In this document: one piece after another, positions 16,372 to 28,600 of the stretch | Position numbering within the stretch: the stretch's first letter is position 1 | Layout of the letters: every line of letters starts with the position of its first letter | DNA from: Rotaria sp. Silwood1 | Lineage: Eukaryota > Rotifera > Eurotatoria > Philodinida > Philodinidae | Direction: 5' to 3' | Assembly: GCA_905250075.1 (NCBI GenBank) | Contig: CAJNOP010000031.1 | Coordinates: 1,767,098-1,831,097 of the forward strand | Length of the DNA stretch: 64,000 nt | Translations under genes and position numbers: made by a program | Notes under the pieces: model-generated | Databases searched by the model: none | What the model was told of the DNA's origin: nothing | Seen by the model: the letters and a program-made list of their open reading frames with translations, nothing else

Positions 16372-19300
16372 ATGGAAATAACAACTAATTCTCAACGAAA
16401 AGGTTTACCACGTTCACTTCAATTTCAACGTATGGAACGTATTGTTAAAGCCATGCAACATCCAACAGCAGGTGTACCTGTTCGTAGTCAAAAATTATTT
16501 CTTACAACAGTTCCAAATGCATTTACGGGTAATGATATAACAGAATGGATTATGCAAAAATTAAATGTAAAAGATTCTGGTACGTAAAATGATTTATTTT
16601 ATTGTTAAAAATAAAACAATTATCGAATCAATTGTTTAGCTGAAGCACTTCATCTTGCTTCATTATTGTGCTATTATGGTTATTTTTTTCATGTAACAAC
16701 AAATGGAGCTGTACAAATTAAAGAAGACAATGAATTATTTCGTTTTCAAGCACCATATTTTTGGGTTTCAACAAATTGGACTACAGGAAATACAGAATAT
16801 GGTTAATTAAAGAAGAATGTTCTTTTTTTTTCTTACAAACGATTAATTTATTTTATTTTAGCTATTTATTTAATGAAACGAACATTAAGAAATCGTCAAC
16901 GACATGGTCTTGAAGAACATGAAATAGTCCGTTGATCTATTAAATAAATAATCTTAATTTTTTTCTTTACTTATTTATTTTCTTTTTCTTAGCGTGCATT
17001 AGAAGATTTAAAAAAGAAATTACTTCATCAATGGGATTTTGTTACGATGCAAGCTGAAGCTCAATTTCGGTAAGATTCGACATGAAATTAAAGTTTGAAA
17101 TTAAAAAATTAATCTTTTGTTTTTTGATAGTGTACTTAAGGATCGTAAAAAAACGGACAAAACCATAATAGATAGTCAAGAACGAGCATTTTGGCGTGTT
17201 ATGCGTCCTTCGGTAAGTTTTTATTTTATATAACAGGTAGCTCATAAATAATACAATTGTTACTATATTTGAATTTTTCTCCTTTATTATTCGCTTAATT
17301 GAAATACTTGTTTATATCAAAAAGAAGCATTTGAAACTCGGCACAAAATGATGTAATTTATTTTAACGAGTATCTTGTCTTCCATTGGTTTTTGATTAAA
17401 CATAATTGTACAGTGAAGTCAAGTGCAGAATGTAAAAGTTATCGACTGAATGTTTTATGTCGTCTAACAGTGCTGCTTTTTCTGTTATGTAGTTCTAATT
17501 CATAGCTTCAATCAACTCATTGCATAAACTAAAGACAATTCTCACAACAATGAAAAGGAAACTGTAAACAGGTAGAGACTGACAAGAAGGATACTATTCA
17601 TGTAAAAACAAAATACCTGGCAAAGCTGATGGTATGGTCAGATGCATGTAGACAAGAACTGGCCGTACCAGTGATTTTTAGACGATAAAACAAATGAGGC
17701 AGAAAGATACTCATTGTCGTACGTTTGTTCAAATTACCAACGATTTATCCATAGTAGCGCTGGCAAATTTCGGTTCTAGCTATAAAAGGTTGCAGAGAGT
17801 GTTTCCTACCTCAGTCGTATCACTTAGCCCAAAAAAATACTGTGCTGATCATTGTTCTGCATTCATTCCGAAAAATCATTGACTACCAAATTCATTTGAT
17901 TTCTGACTACTAGATCATAGTTCATGAAATGAAACGATTGAGACGTTCAAATGCAACCACATAAGCATAAAAGCAACATTAATAGATGAAACAAAACGTA
18001 CTGTAAAACAAATTAAAGCAAAAATTTTTATATTTTGTACTTGATTTTATTGTACTATTTCGTTTAATCGAAAACCATGAAGGAAACTATACTCGTTAAA
18101 TAAGTTATATCATATTGCGCAGAATTTCAAGCGTTATCTTTTGATCAGAGAAATGTTTCTATGAAAGAGATAATAAGAGAGAAAATTCAAACATACTAAA
18201 AATGTTATTCTTTATGGATTATCTATTAGTATTTTGCTAATATTTATCGGTTATTTCTAGCCGGATGAAACATCTGTTTTGGAAATGGATATTCGTAATG
18301 ATTTATATACATCTCGACCAATGAGACGTGATGAAGCATTAAAACGTCGTGTAAGTTAATTGATATTATTACTATCATTTTAGATAGAACAAGAAAAGGA
18401 TTTAAAAAATGATTGAACTCAAAATTTATTTCAGCTTGAATATCTACAACAGGCATTAACAAATCGAGTACGCACAAAATCATCACAAACACATCAAAGG
18501 TTTTAATTCTTCTATTATATGTCCTTTCCAAGCCGATCGATGTTGCCTTGTTCTGTCTCTTTTTTTTAAATGTTTATACCCTATTGCTTTATGTTGCCAG
18601 ATATTTATTACATGTATTTGAGGAAAAAAGAACTTTAAATCATTTTGTATTTTATTTTATTTTAGTTTGTGTGCATTCTTTGAAGTCTTGAGTGATTATG
18701 ATCCATTTTTGGGACATTGTGCACCGTCCAATCCATGGTTAACATCAGATACAGATCGATGGAATTTAATGCAACCTTTGTATGCTTTTGATTTGTTTTT
18801 AATGAATAGAATAATAGAAATCTTTTATATATTTAGAGTTGAAAATCCTACACAACTTCGTGTTCGTCGTTGGTCATTTAATTGTAAAGAGCTTCTTTCC
18901 GATCCAACTGGTGTTCGTGAATTTATGAAATTTTGTAAAGCTGATTTTTCTACTGAAAGTCTCAATTTTTATTTACACGTTCAAGACATACGAAATTGTC
19001 CATTATCACAAATGAAACAAAAAGCTGAAGTTGTCTATCGGTTAGGAAAATATAAACGATTCATTTCAATAGTATCTTTTGTGTCTTGTTCATTTATTAG
19101 TGAACATTTAGCACCGAATGCACCGCAAGAAGTTAATATAAACGATACAATACGAACGAAAATTATCAAACAATTGGAGAATCCTAATCGGTAAGATTTA
19201 CATTCAAATGAAAAATTTTGTCAGTATAGTCCCTTCGGATTGAGCTCAAATGTGGAACTTACCGATGTTTTTCAGTCTGATTATACTAATATAGTATATA

Positions 19301-20528
19301 CTTAAAATGAAAACAGTGACGGATCTAGGATTTTGGTACATGGTGGCGATTATAGTCACACAGCGTGTTTTCAAGTTCAAACACAGGTAGTATCGATCCA
19401 TTCTTTGGTGTTTTCTGCTGACAAACATCATAAAATAATTCGAACGAAACGAGCAATCACTCCCATATCCCTCCTTTGTGTTTAACTGGCTAATAAGCCT
19501 TGTATACGTATTCATTATATCTACAGTAAGTCTTACGGCTCTATAATATATTTCGATAAGCTCAGAAACACTTATATTGATTAGCTTGATTATTTTGCGC
19601 TTTTTATGTTGATCATATGACGACTGTGGTAAACCCGTACATAACTAACTATCATTCTGAATATATTGAATATCAATTTTCTTCTAACCAAAAATGAAAA
19701 ACGTGCTCCAGCTGTTCGAATTGCGAGGCAGACTTTGGAATATCTAAATGCTATTGCCAATATCATTCAGCACCTTTTTCTGTTGACAAGAAACTTTGAA
19801 AAATGAGTAGCAGACATATTGATCTTGTTTGCTATGAAAATACACTCCATGATCGTTGGCCGTTCCCTTCCCCCATTGATAGGAAAAACATACTCATTCT
19901 GACATGGGAGCTACAAAATCTCGATTTATAACTTTCTAAAATTTCTTTTTGAAAAACATAATGTGAGTTCTACACGAAAAAAGCAAAATTTTATTATTTT
20001 AATTCATTATAAATATTTTCTAGTGAAATATTTTTTGAAGCTGAAAAACATATTATCGAATTAATGAAAAAAAATAGTTATCCACGTTTTCTTCAATCCG
20101 AAAATTATCGTAATCTTTTACAAAATGCACCAAATCCAGTACCAAAGAAAACGTAAGAAAGAAAGTTCTTTTGTTTTTTATTGATTTCTATTGTATTTTT
20201 ATTTTTAGTGGAATATTTCATTTTGTTAAAGACAATTATTTTCGAACATCATCGAGTAGTAGTGAAGATGAATATGATTCTGATGATTCAGCTCATAAGG
20301 GTGAAAATCCAACAACTCCTGCTGCTACTCCAGCAAATAAAACTCAACCTAGTGGAGCTCCAGCAGCAACTACAGTAAATGTTGCTGCTTCAGCAGGTGT
20401 ACCAAATACAGTATCAAATCAATCGAATGGTAGTGATGGAAATAAGTAAGAATACTTTGAACTATAATAAAATGATATTTTCTTCTTTTTTTTCTTTCTC
20501 TATTTTTAGAGCCAATTTACGTAAATAA
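16372..20528 (+). CDS. RGS7: R7-subfamily regulator of G-protein signalling (RGS6/7/9/11 type)
   Basis: Thirteen exons, 16372-16579, 16640-16801, 16862-16926, 16993-17069, 17131-17212, 18261-18350, 18435-18499, 18666-18779, 18837-19040, 19101-19190, 20024-20152, 20209-20445 and 20510-20528, join in frame to 513 aa. R7 proteins are GTPase activators for Gi/o alpha subunits and work bound to Gbeta5. Domains in order: DEP (about 20-95; QRMERIVKAMQ, FTGNDITEWI, ALHLASLLCYYGYFF), DHEX (LKKKLLHQWDFVTMQAEAQF, IIDSQERAFWRV), a GGL domain ending in YDPFLGHCAPSNPW, and RGS (about 303-425; VRRWSF, DPTGVREFMKFCKADFSTES, NSYPRFLQS). The tail is acidic Ser-rich and then Ala/Thr-rich. Introns 8 (57 nt) and 9 (60 nt) are multiples of three without stops. 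Introns 5 and 10 are long and hold transposon relics. Confidence 0.92.
17578..17925 (+). mobile_element. Degenerate Tc1/mariner-type transposase fragment in RGS intron 5
   Basis: One frame reads TDKKDTIHVKTKYLAKLMVW and then SDACRQELAVPVIF. This resembles the 'VKTKFPxKVMVW.AIS..G...PVIF' block of mariner/Tc1-like (maT or D37D type) transposases. Further on, IPKNH and LPNSFDF resemble the 'VPK..NPPN.P..RPIE' region near the third catalytic acid. Stops and frame changes interrupt it, no terminal repeats were seen, and it cannot encode a working enzyme. It is an old DNA-transposon relic. Confidence 0.5.
19314..19365 (+). mobile_element. Possible hAT-type transposon end in RGS intron 10
   Basis: CAGTGACGGATCTAGGATTT followed by a G-rich stretch resembles the common CAGTGGCGGATC-type ends of hAT elements. 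No matching inverted end or 8-bp duplication was found in the intron. About 330 bp downstream there is a short coding-like stretch (EKRAPAVRIARQTLEYLNAI), which may be part of the same relic. Confidence 0.28.
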
Positions 20529-21063
20529 TATTAATGTGAATAATCATTTACTCAATCTATTGAATGTAATTGATGTTTTCGTATTTTTTTGTTCCATGCA
20601 ATGCATTTCTTTTTTTTTGTGACTGTTGCTATTATTATTCTTTGCTCATGTCCATTTTACATCTTCGAAATCAAACAAAATATTTCTTCAATATGATTTT
20701 CGTATATTGTGAACTGAAAATTGCTGTCTTATTCGTGTTGTCTTTCATTGATATATATTTTTCTTGTGCGTGAATGTAATTGTGCCTTCTTTTATGTTGT
20801 CATTGTTGTTCTTTCTTTAAAACTATCAAAAACACAAAAAAAATTACGTGCTCTATTACTTTATTATTCAAGACAGAAAATGACAGTAATCCTAAATCAG
20901 TTTCAGCATCAATGATTTTTTTCCAAAAGATTGATTAGCAAAGAATTTTGGAACTACTAAACTTAATTTTCATCTTGGTTAGATTTCGTTCATATTTGGT
21001 GACTCTATTTTTCTCATAAATAATATATCAATAGATCGTCTAACAAAATACTGAAGAAATATC

Positions 21064-21270
21064 TCAAGATTTTTTTTCAAATAATTGTTGATCTTGCATC
21101 AATGCATTTTGGATATTAAGAAATATTTTATCGCTCATATCAACGAGCTTAAAGGACTTCTCTGGACTTGATGACTTGTCTTGAACAACAATATCATATA
21201 TGTGGCTTTGTAAAACAATTTGCGATGTATCGTATGATATATAAGAAATCAAATTTAATAAAACTTTCAT
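21064..21270 (-). pseudogene. Unrecognised short reading frame in the left arm of the inverted repeat
   Basis: A 68-codon frame beginning with ATG (MKVLLNLISYIS) and ending QDQQLFEKKS. The duplicated counterpart in the right arm starts at a matching ATG but is disrupted early. This argues for a decayed gene or element part and against a conserved gene. The family is not recognised. Confidence 0.2.
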
Positions 21271-22672
21271 ATGCTAAAGGTCGATATATTATATTTGATG
21301 CTTCGAAGATATTATAGGGTAATCTTTAATCATTTGGTCCCTAAGACGAACTTGAGCAAATTCCGTTTTTAACCTCAGTTCAATACAGCTATAGATACTC
21401 TTCAATTTTCTACGATTAACAGTTTTTATCATTGCTTTCTTCATACTTGAAAATGGCTCTTTTTTTTCTAAGATCTAAGCTATTTCTTGACTAAATGATA
21501 TTCCAGTGTGTTTAAGTCTATGCCACAAAACAAGTGAGTACTAACTCGAAAGTTTCTTAAAACTTGCAAACTATCGAGCTCTATATGTTTCACAACTAAC
21601 ACCTTTCGAAACAGCAGGGACTCATTGTCAACTTGCAAGGTTGTCCTCTAAAAGAGCCCATTTTCCTATGTGCAGGAACCGATATATTGATAATAATTTA
21701 ACAATAATCAAAGTACTTATAAAAAACTTTTCATGCATTAATAATCAGCAAAGCATTCCTAATGAACTGATATCAATAACTCTGTTATAAATGGAAAAAA
21801 TTTCTTTTGACTTCCAGAACCCTAGAGAGGAATACGGATGTAGAGTTGTCGGAAGGAGGTCCACTATTTCTTTATCAAATTTTTTTCCGAGCATCTAGAT
21901 TTGATTTACGGATGAAACTCCAGAAGAATCTATAAATATGTTATGTTCATTTCAAACATAAATTTTTTGATATTCTCGTACCGCTTCTCCTGAAATCTAG
22001 AAGCCAAAAATGTTTTCCGTTAATGAAAAAAGTTATTAGTATCGCTTCATCATAGATACATACTATGTTAATTATTGCTGTGCCAAAATTTTTAATAGAA
22101 TCGTTGAGTATTGTCCGAATTTCATCAATATACTGGCTGTTTCTTATAGAAAATTATGCTATTCTAGAGGACAATGTTGCAAGTTGACAGTGAATCCTTT
22201 ATTGTTCCAAATGATGTTATTTGTGAAACATATAGGGCTCGATAGTTTGCAATTTTTTGAGAAGGTTTCAGATTAGTACTCATTTGTTCTGTGGCACAGA
22301 CTTGAACACACTGGAATATAATTTAGTCAAGAGATAATCTAAACCTTAGAAAATGGATCGTTTTTAAGTAAGAAGAAAATAACAATGAAAACTTGATTAT
22401 AGACAATTGAAGAGTATCTATAACTGTACGAAACGGAATTTAAAAGCAAAGTTTATTTAAGTTCATCTTTAGAACCAAATAGTTTATGACCACTCTATAA
22501 TATTCTCGAAGTATTACAACCAATATATCTACTCTGAGCATATGAAAATTTTCATAACACTTGATTTCTCATATACCACTCGATGTGTCGCAAATTACTC
22601 CACAAAGCTACATATTTACTTTCCTAGTTCAAGATAGGTCACTAAATTTGACAAGATCCTTTGAGTAACAAC
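21140..22672. repeat. Large diverged inverted repeat, arms about 525 bp
   Basis: The left arm (about 21140-21664) and right arm (about 22150-22672) are reverse complements along their whole length, by eye roughly three-quarters identical. They are separated by an unrelated spacer of about 485 bp. Clear anchors in both arms, read on the left-arm strand, are TTCCAGTGTGTT(T/C)AAGTCT, GCAAACTATCGAGC(T/C)CTATA and TATGTTTCACAA(C/A)TAACA. The outer part of the left arm carries a minus-strand frame (21270-21064, starting MKVLLNLISYISYDT). The matching start in the right arm on the plus strand (MKIFITLDFSYTT) is broken. The structure is thus a head-to-head duplication or an old long-terminal-inverted-repeat element. 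No target duplication was identified. Confidence 0.6.
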
Positions 22673-24692
22673 GTGCCTTATGAAGTATGCTAACTTTTCA
22701 AATTTCTTAGTGTTTGAATAATTGTTTAAAAAGAAAAAAAATATTGGAATGTGTTGATATAATGTTATCTGCTGATCTCAAATATGTACATCATTTTGTT
22801 TGCAAGTATATGAAAAGTGAAAAAGAATAAAAAAATAGATGGTATAACTTGAGGTTAGGTTGAGCGTTTGAAGCCTTTCTAACAATACTTTATCTATGAA
22901 TACTTTGTCCTTACATTTTCGTTATTATTTTCTTATATGATTATCACGGGCATTAATTATAGAATAGATGGCATATTAGACGACTCTTCGTTTCTCACTA
23001 TTACTGCGCAAAGCATGCTTCAACATAATGGCTGCTCATTTCAATAAAGTTCTCAAAATATCGAATAATTAACTTTTACATTTTTTTGTAAATAATCTAA
23101 TGACATTGTAGAATATGTGCTAAAATTTTTAAAATGGAAGTTTTACTTCTAGACTAATGATAAGACATGTTTTTTTTTTGAAAGGAATCTTAAACTGTAA
23201 AAGTGATTCTCGTTCGTGAAATAGTGGTGTCAGTAAGTATTCAGAGTTATTTTTTTAATTTCATATTGAACATAAACGAGAGAGTTAAAACTAAATTTTG
23301 ATGAATAAAAAGTCTTTATCTCATTTCAATCAAAAATTGCCAGTATTTTCTGGAAAATAAATGAAACTCGTATATCTCAAGAACCATTAAGGAAAGAAAA
23401 CCAAAAATTGCTAAGTGACAAACACTAGATAAGAATAATAATGGCACAAATTTAGAAGTCATTAAATATCATGATCGATCAATAGTACTCAAAATTTTGA
23501 CGTGCGACTAGTTTTACTGTATTGACTATAATGATCTTGTTATATTAAGTACCATTGATTGTACAAAATGTCTATTTCTTGATGCCTGCCTGTGACTTCG
23601 AACTTCACAACATCGAAACTACAATAATAAATTGTTATATTATTCTGGAACATATAAAAACTCATTATATGGACGAATTTATATTTTAATGTCGTAAAAT
23701 TTCTAATTTTCTTTCAAAAAGTCAAATAACAACTACGTAATTGTCAGTATCATGTAACAAACTATAGTCTATATCCAAGTGCAATTCTTTTTCATGATTC
23801 TTCATATTTTTCTTCATAATAGAGAAATATAACCTGAGATGTATGAAAAGAAGAATTAGTTACCTGATAAAAATATTAGATTCTTATGAAAATGACAAAA
23901 CCTTTCTTATTTCTATTTAGATAAAATGAACGATTCTTCATTGAACTATGAAGACCTCCTATCCATGTGTTATGCTTTCAAAAGCAATGAAAATATTTCT
24001 TTTATTTTTGGTTTGATAAATCAAATCTGATATTTCTTGTCTATATATGATTTATTGTTTAAAACATACTTTCTTCAATAATAAATAAATATATAATCGA
24101 ATATAACTCTTTTTCCTATCATAGATGTGAACAAGATGACATTCTTTTGGTGTCCAGATCAAATTAAAAATGTTTAGTCTCACGAATATCCAATTTATCA
24201 CACGCTTGTATTCATACACGGAAGCCGAAGGAGCGTCTATATCTATCATGTTAGTATCAAAACATTACTTGAAGAAAGATTTTATCATAATATAAAGAAT
24301 TGTGTCAAAATGTGAAAACCATCATTTTTCTAGCCATTGAATCATGTTCATATGCATACAATGAATCGTACTAATTAATTTATTGTGTTGTCGATATTTA
24401 GTGACATCTAACTTTAATCATATTGTCGAATAAATAAATACTCATGCAGAAAAATAAATATGGTAAAATATGAAAAAAATAATTATATTAATCATAGTTT
24501 TGTAATTAAATAAAGATTTTTGAAAAACCTCTCCAGCAACAAGTCATTTGATGTTCGGTCAACAATGGCGATGAGAAGAAAGGCAAACTAACGGGCACGT
24601 TTCTTTGTTCATTCATTTATCACCTTGTATCTATCATTCGAATAAAAGAAAATTTATTAAACTGTTTTTTTTTGTTTATCTATTTATTGAAT

Positions 24693-25064
24693 ATGTCGGA
24701 TACTACTGTTGAAAATGAACAAAATACAACAACAAATTCTAATGAAAATGAACCATCATCGACAGTTAATGGTACTGATAGTGATAAAACATCAACCAAT
24801 GAACCAATGGAACAACAAGTAGTCGATTCAACAAAAGTAAATAATGATTTATCAATAAATGGTGAAAGTCAAAAAGATGATACAACCAATACTAATAAAC
24901 AAAAAGCTGATTTATCAACATTACCAACACGTGCATATCTTGATCAAACTGTTGTACCTATACTTCTTCAAGGTATGTCACAACTTGCACGTGATCGTCC
25001 AGCTAAACCAATTGAAAATTTGGCTTTATATTTACAACAACATAAAGAAAAATATGGCGAATAA
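24693..25064 (+). CDS. DPY30: DPY30 homologue, upstream paralogue
   Basis: An intronless 123-aa frame. The start is taken at the ATG of MSDTTVEN rather than an earlier in-frame codon, because the DPY30 family has a variable acidic/Ser-Thr-rich N-terminus. The C-terminal DPY-30 motif (about 80-123; [20 protein letters not shown] followed by [13 protein letters not shown] and HKEKYGE) forms the helical dimer that binds ASH2L. It is a core subunit of SET1/MLL histone H3K4 methyltransferase complexes and also occurs in ciliary radial spokes. A second paralogue starts 230 bp downstream on the same strand. The TAA stop lies inside an AATAAA hexamer. Confidence 0.92.
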   Translation: MSDTTVENEQNTTTNSNENEPSSTVNGTDSDKTSTNEPMEQQVVDSTKVNNDLSINGESQKDDTTNTNKQKADLSTLPTRAYLDQTVVPILLQGMSQLARDRPAKPIENLALYLQQHKEKYGE

Positions 25065-25294
25065 AATTTTCCATTGATTACATATCATTATTTGTATTGT
25101 TGATATTGTCAAAGTTTTAACATTTAGATAACGCATAGTCTTCTTCTTTATTGTAGTGTTCATAGATTATTCTTTTTTTTTTTGTTTTTCGGCATTTGAG
25201 AAAAGCAATCATTGCCTACTTAGTAGGATAAAACTTTTTTTTATGTCATTTTTGTTTTAGATTGAATCCAAAAGAAAATTATAATTCAATTATA
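25065..25294 (+). promoter_or_regulatory. Intercistronic spacer with a 3' splice acceptor between the DPY30 paralogues
   Basis: A 230-bp spacer. Its T-rich tract ends TTTTTGTTTTAG at 25260, 34 nt before the second ATG. Short same-strand spacing plus an acceptor close to the downstream ATG is what a trans-spliced operon would look like. An ordinary leader intron with a donor inside the spacer or further upstream is the alternative. Confidence 0.4.
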
Positions 25295-25675
25295 ATGTCG
25301 GAAGTTACAGGTGAAAATGAATCAACACCCGTTAATGCAGGTAGTGAATCAGGTGAAAAAAATGTTGTAACTACAACATCATCCGAACAAATGGAAGCTC
25401 AAACAGCTGGTGATTCAGGTGAACAACAAACATCAAATGATAAAACAACAACATCTGCTGATACAACTAAGGAAAATAATACAAATTCGCAACAACAATC
25501 AGGCGAAAAAACAAAACCTGATTTATCAACATTACCAACACGGGCTTATCTGGATCAAACTGTTGTACCAATACTTCTTCAGGCTATGTCTCAACTTGCT
25601 AAAGAACGGCCTGCTAAACCAATTAGTTTTCTAGCGGAATATTTGCTTAATCATAAAGAGAAATACAATGAATAA
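25295..25675 (+). CDS. DPY30: DPY30 homologue, downstream paralogue
   Basis: A 126-aa intronless frame starting at MSEVTGEN. The C-terminal motif [40 protein letters not shown] is almost the same as in the upstream copy, while the N-terminal tails share only composition (Thr/Ser/Glu/Asn-rich). This is a tandem duplicate with the dimerisation helix conserved. The function would be the same: a scaffold subunit of SET1/MLL H3K4 methyltransferase complexes, or one copy specialised for another DPY-30-motif complex such as radial spokes. Third positions are A/T-rich like the neighbours. The stop TAA again lies within AATAAA. Several codons upstream of the ATG are open, but they include the splice acceptor and are treated as leader. 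Confidence 0.9.
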   Translation: MSEVTGENESTPVNAGSESGEKNVVTTTSSEQMEAQTAGDSGEQQTSNDKTTTSADTTKENNTNSQQQSGEKTKPDLSTLPTRAYLDQTVVPILLQAMSQLAKERPAKPISFLAEYLLNHKEKYNE

Positions 25676-28600
25676 AGTATATACGATTAGAAAAAAAAAA
25701 AGCAAATATGACAATATCGTATTGAAACATTTTTCTTTTCTCTCTTTCGTTCTCTTTTCATTGTCGATTGTTCGGCTTTTTATTATTGTTCATTATTAGC
25801 TTCACTTCGTTTCTTTTTTCTTCCATGTCTTTATTTGTTGTGTTTCAAAAACATTTTTGTGTCTACTACTGTTGTTCATTGTCCTCTTGTTAAAAAAAAA
25901 AAAGAGAATAAAAGAGAAAAAAAAAACAAGAAGAATATCTGTAATTGTTAATTTTGAACATTTGGAAAATTGCCATATAGAAACAAGATTGACTTCGAAT
26001 GAGAATTTATCATAAAGAACGAAAAACAAAACAAATATTCCTAGTTAAATTGTTTCACGAAAGCAGTAGTCGACTGTTGCCTTTATACAATCATAACTTT
26101 TGATTTAATGAGATACAAAAAAAGAACAGTAAATATTCGAACGCCATTTGCCATCATATTTCGATGATGAATGAATCTTTATCAGCTTAAAAAAGTTAAG
26201 AGGATATTAAAAAAAAAACAATGACACCTGTTATTCTTTCACTGAAATATAAATGACAATATCAAATTAAAATAAGGTTAACTTGACATGTAAAAATTTC
26301 TTTTGGTGTGTAAAGATATTGAAGTTGTTGTAGTAGAAAGATTTAATGTTGAAATTTTTATAGACTAATCCATTAAGATAAGGAATGACAAAGCATAAAA
26401 GAAAAATTTGTTTTTGATAAAGGTATTGTTGAATATCGGGCCAAGAACATTAGTGAACTTATGATCTCTTAAAACCTTACTTGTAGTCAAAATAGAGAGC
26501 TATAGTACTTAAGATATTTAGAGGTGTTCCATCATACAATATGTTTATCGTAGAAAAACACATTGTTTAAAATAATGCCCAGTAGTGGAATATCAAGAAC
26601 TTTATTATTGAAATGTTCAGAAAGACATATGTCGAATTTATCAAAATTATTCAGTAAATAATATTGTATGAAAATTCTATCGAAATAAAAGAATATGAGG
26701 AGAACACTTCTGAAAACTGTCCCTGTTGAATATATAAAGTGTGATATAGTGTATACTTTGAATAGGCATTAATCAATTGTAATAGTCATCGAAGAAAATA
26801 TAGTTTGTCGAAAATCGAAACGAAATAATTGTAACTCTTTTTTTTTGAATTTTTTTATCGATTATGAGTGCTTAGATTAGGTTTATTGTACTGCATTAAG
26901 ATTTTGTTGTTTTTTAAACAATTTTACCCTCGATACATTGAAGGAGTAAAGAAAAATGTATTGAAATCGACTTTCCACAAAGAATTTTCATCGAACTGAA
27001 TTTCTCAAAAATAGAAACTAGATATTTCGATAAAATATTTATTTCTAAAGATTGATTCAGAAATATTCAACAATATTTTACATGAATAATATAGACGTCA
27101 CCATTGTTGTTCAATATAATTATTTTAGCAGAGAAAATGTCTGAAGAGATTTTAGATGAGAAAATCTAATTTTTAGTCAATTCTCTATAATCAGCTCGAT
27201 ACGTAAACTCGAAATTTGGAGCTTATATTGTCATGTAGAATTTAATAAAACGATCCTAACAGATAGAATTATGAAAACAGTTAACTGCCATAAGTGAAAG
27301 TTTTCCACATTTGATCTTAACTATAGTTCAATCCGTACATAGATATGTTACCTGATACTTTTCAATCTATGAGTCAATTTTTTTGTTGACTCCATTGTCA
27401 AATAGGATTACACAATAATTTAACGAACGAACTTGACGGACACAGAATAATGCTTACTTTAGAATGAATATTTGTTAAACGATAATATTGCACCGTTTGT
27501 TCTATTTACCTGATCAATGTTTGTCGCAGGCAAATCTTAAGCACGGTTGAAAATAAACGAGACGGTTGGTTGTTGACTTGACATTATTTAGAATGAAATT
27601 GACAAATATAATATACGATGGATCGCGTACGAAAAAGGTCATTCTAATGATAATATCGACTTCTATGCTACGTAAAGCATGATCGAATATTGATCAATGC
27701 TTTCCTACTTGGATAAAAATATGATGATCATATATGTGTTCCAATTGATTAATTCTTTTTGCATTATGATAATGTTACTGATGTAATAGTTACGATAGTA
27801 AAAAATAATTGATTCAAGTTTTAGTTTGATGTTTTATTATTTGTCATTATCATACTAATTGAAGCCGAATTTTAATTGCACTCTTCAGTTACTTGCTTCA
27901 ATGCTTCACAGATAGAAAAATATATATGTAAATGCATTCTTGATTTTTTTTTATCATTGTATTGCTAATGCCATATATGATTCCTATAGGAAAAATATAG
28001 ATGAAGAACTAACCTGAGATATATTATAAACAATATTTAGAATAGTTAGACGCATTATCATAATCACGATTATGAAGAGTTTTTCTTTCTTAGTGTTCAT
28101 GATGATGCCAACACCACTGTTGACAGCGTTACATCTATCGACATTATTACCTCTATACCGAAGTTTTGTGACTATAGTATAATAATCACTATTATTGGCA
28201 TAGTCAATACTGTTGTGAAGCTCGACAAATAGAGAATTTTGCAGTAGACAAATATAAGATTGATGTAATAGTTTTATGTTTGTCTTTCAATTGTTTCATA
28301 TGCATTTTTGTCTGCTATTTAGATATTTCAAGTCAATATTTTCACTAGCTGATATACAAAACATGATTCATTGCACAATAGATGGCAATCTTATAATGGA
28401 TGTTAACTAGACAACATAATAATGAATCAATACTCGAAGTCTAAAATGTATTACTCTTTTCTGCAAAGCAAGTTATTAGAAGTTGTTTCAGAAATTAATT
28501 TTATTCTGATAAATAATGACATCGATTTCTTAAACCGTTTTATTAATTTCTATAACAATAGTATTCATTTGTTTTAGTTAGAGGTATCATATTCAGAACT

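Larger units (their letters stand above)
20529..24692. other. Intergenic region with a large diverged inverted repeat
   Basis: About 4.2 kb between the RGS gene and the first DPY30 gene. It contains the inverted repeat at 21140-22672. The rest is AT-rich, with no coding signal I could support. Confidence 0.6.
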
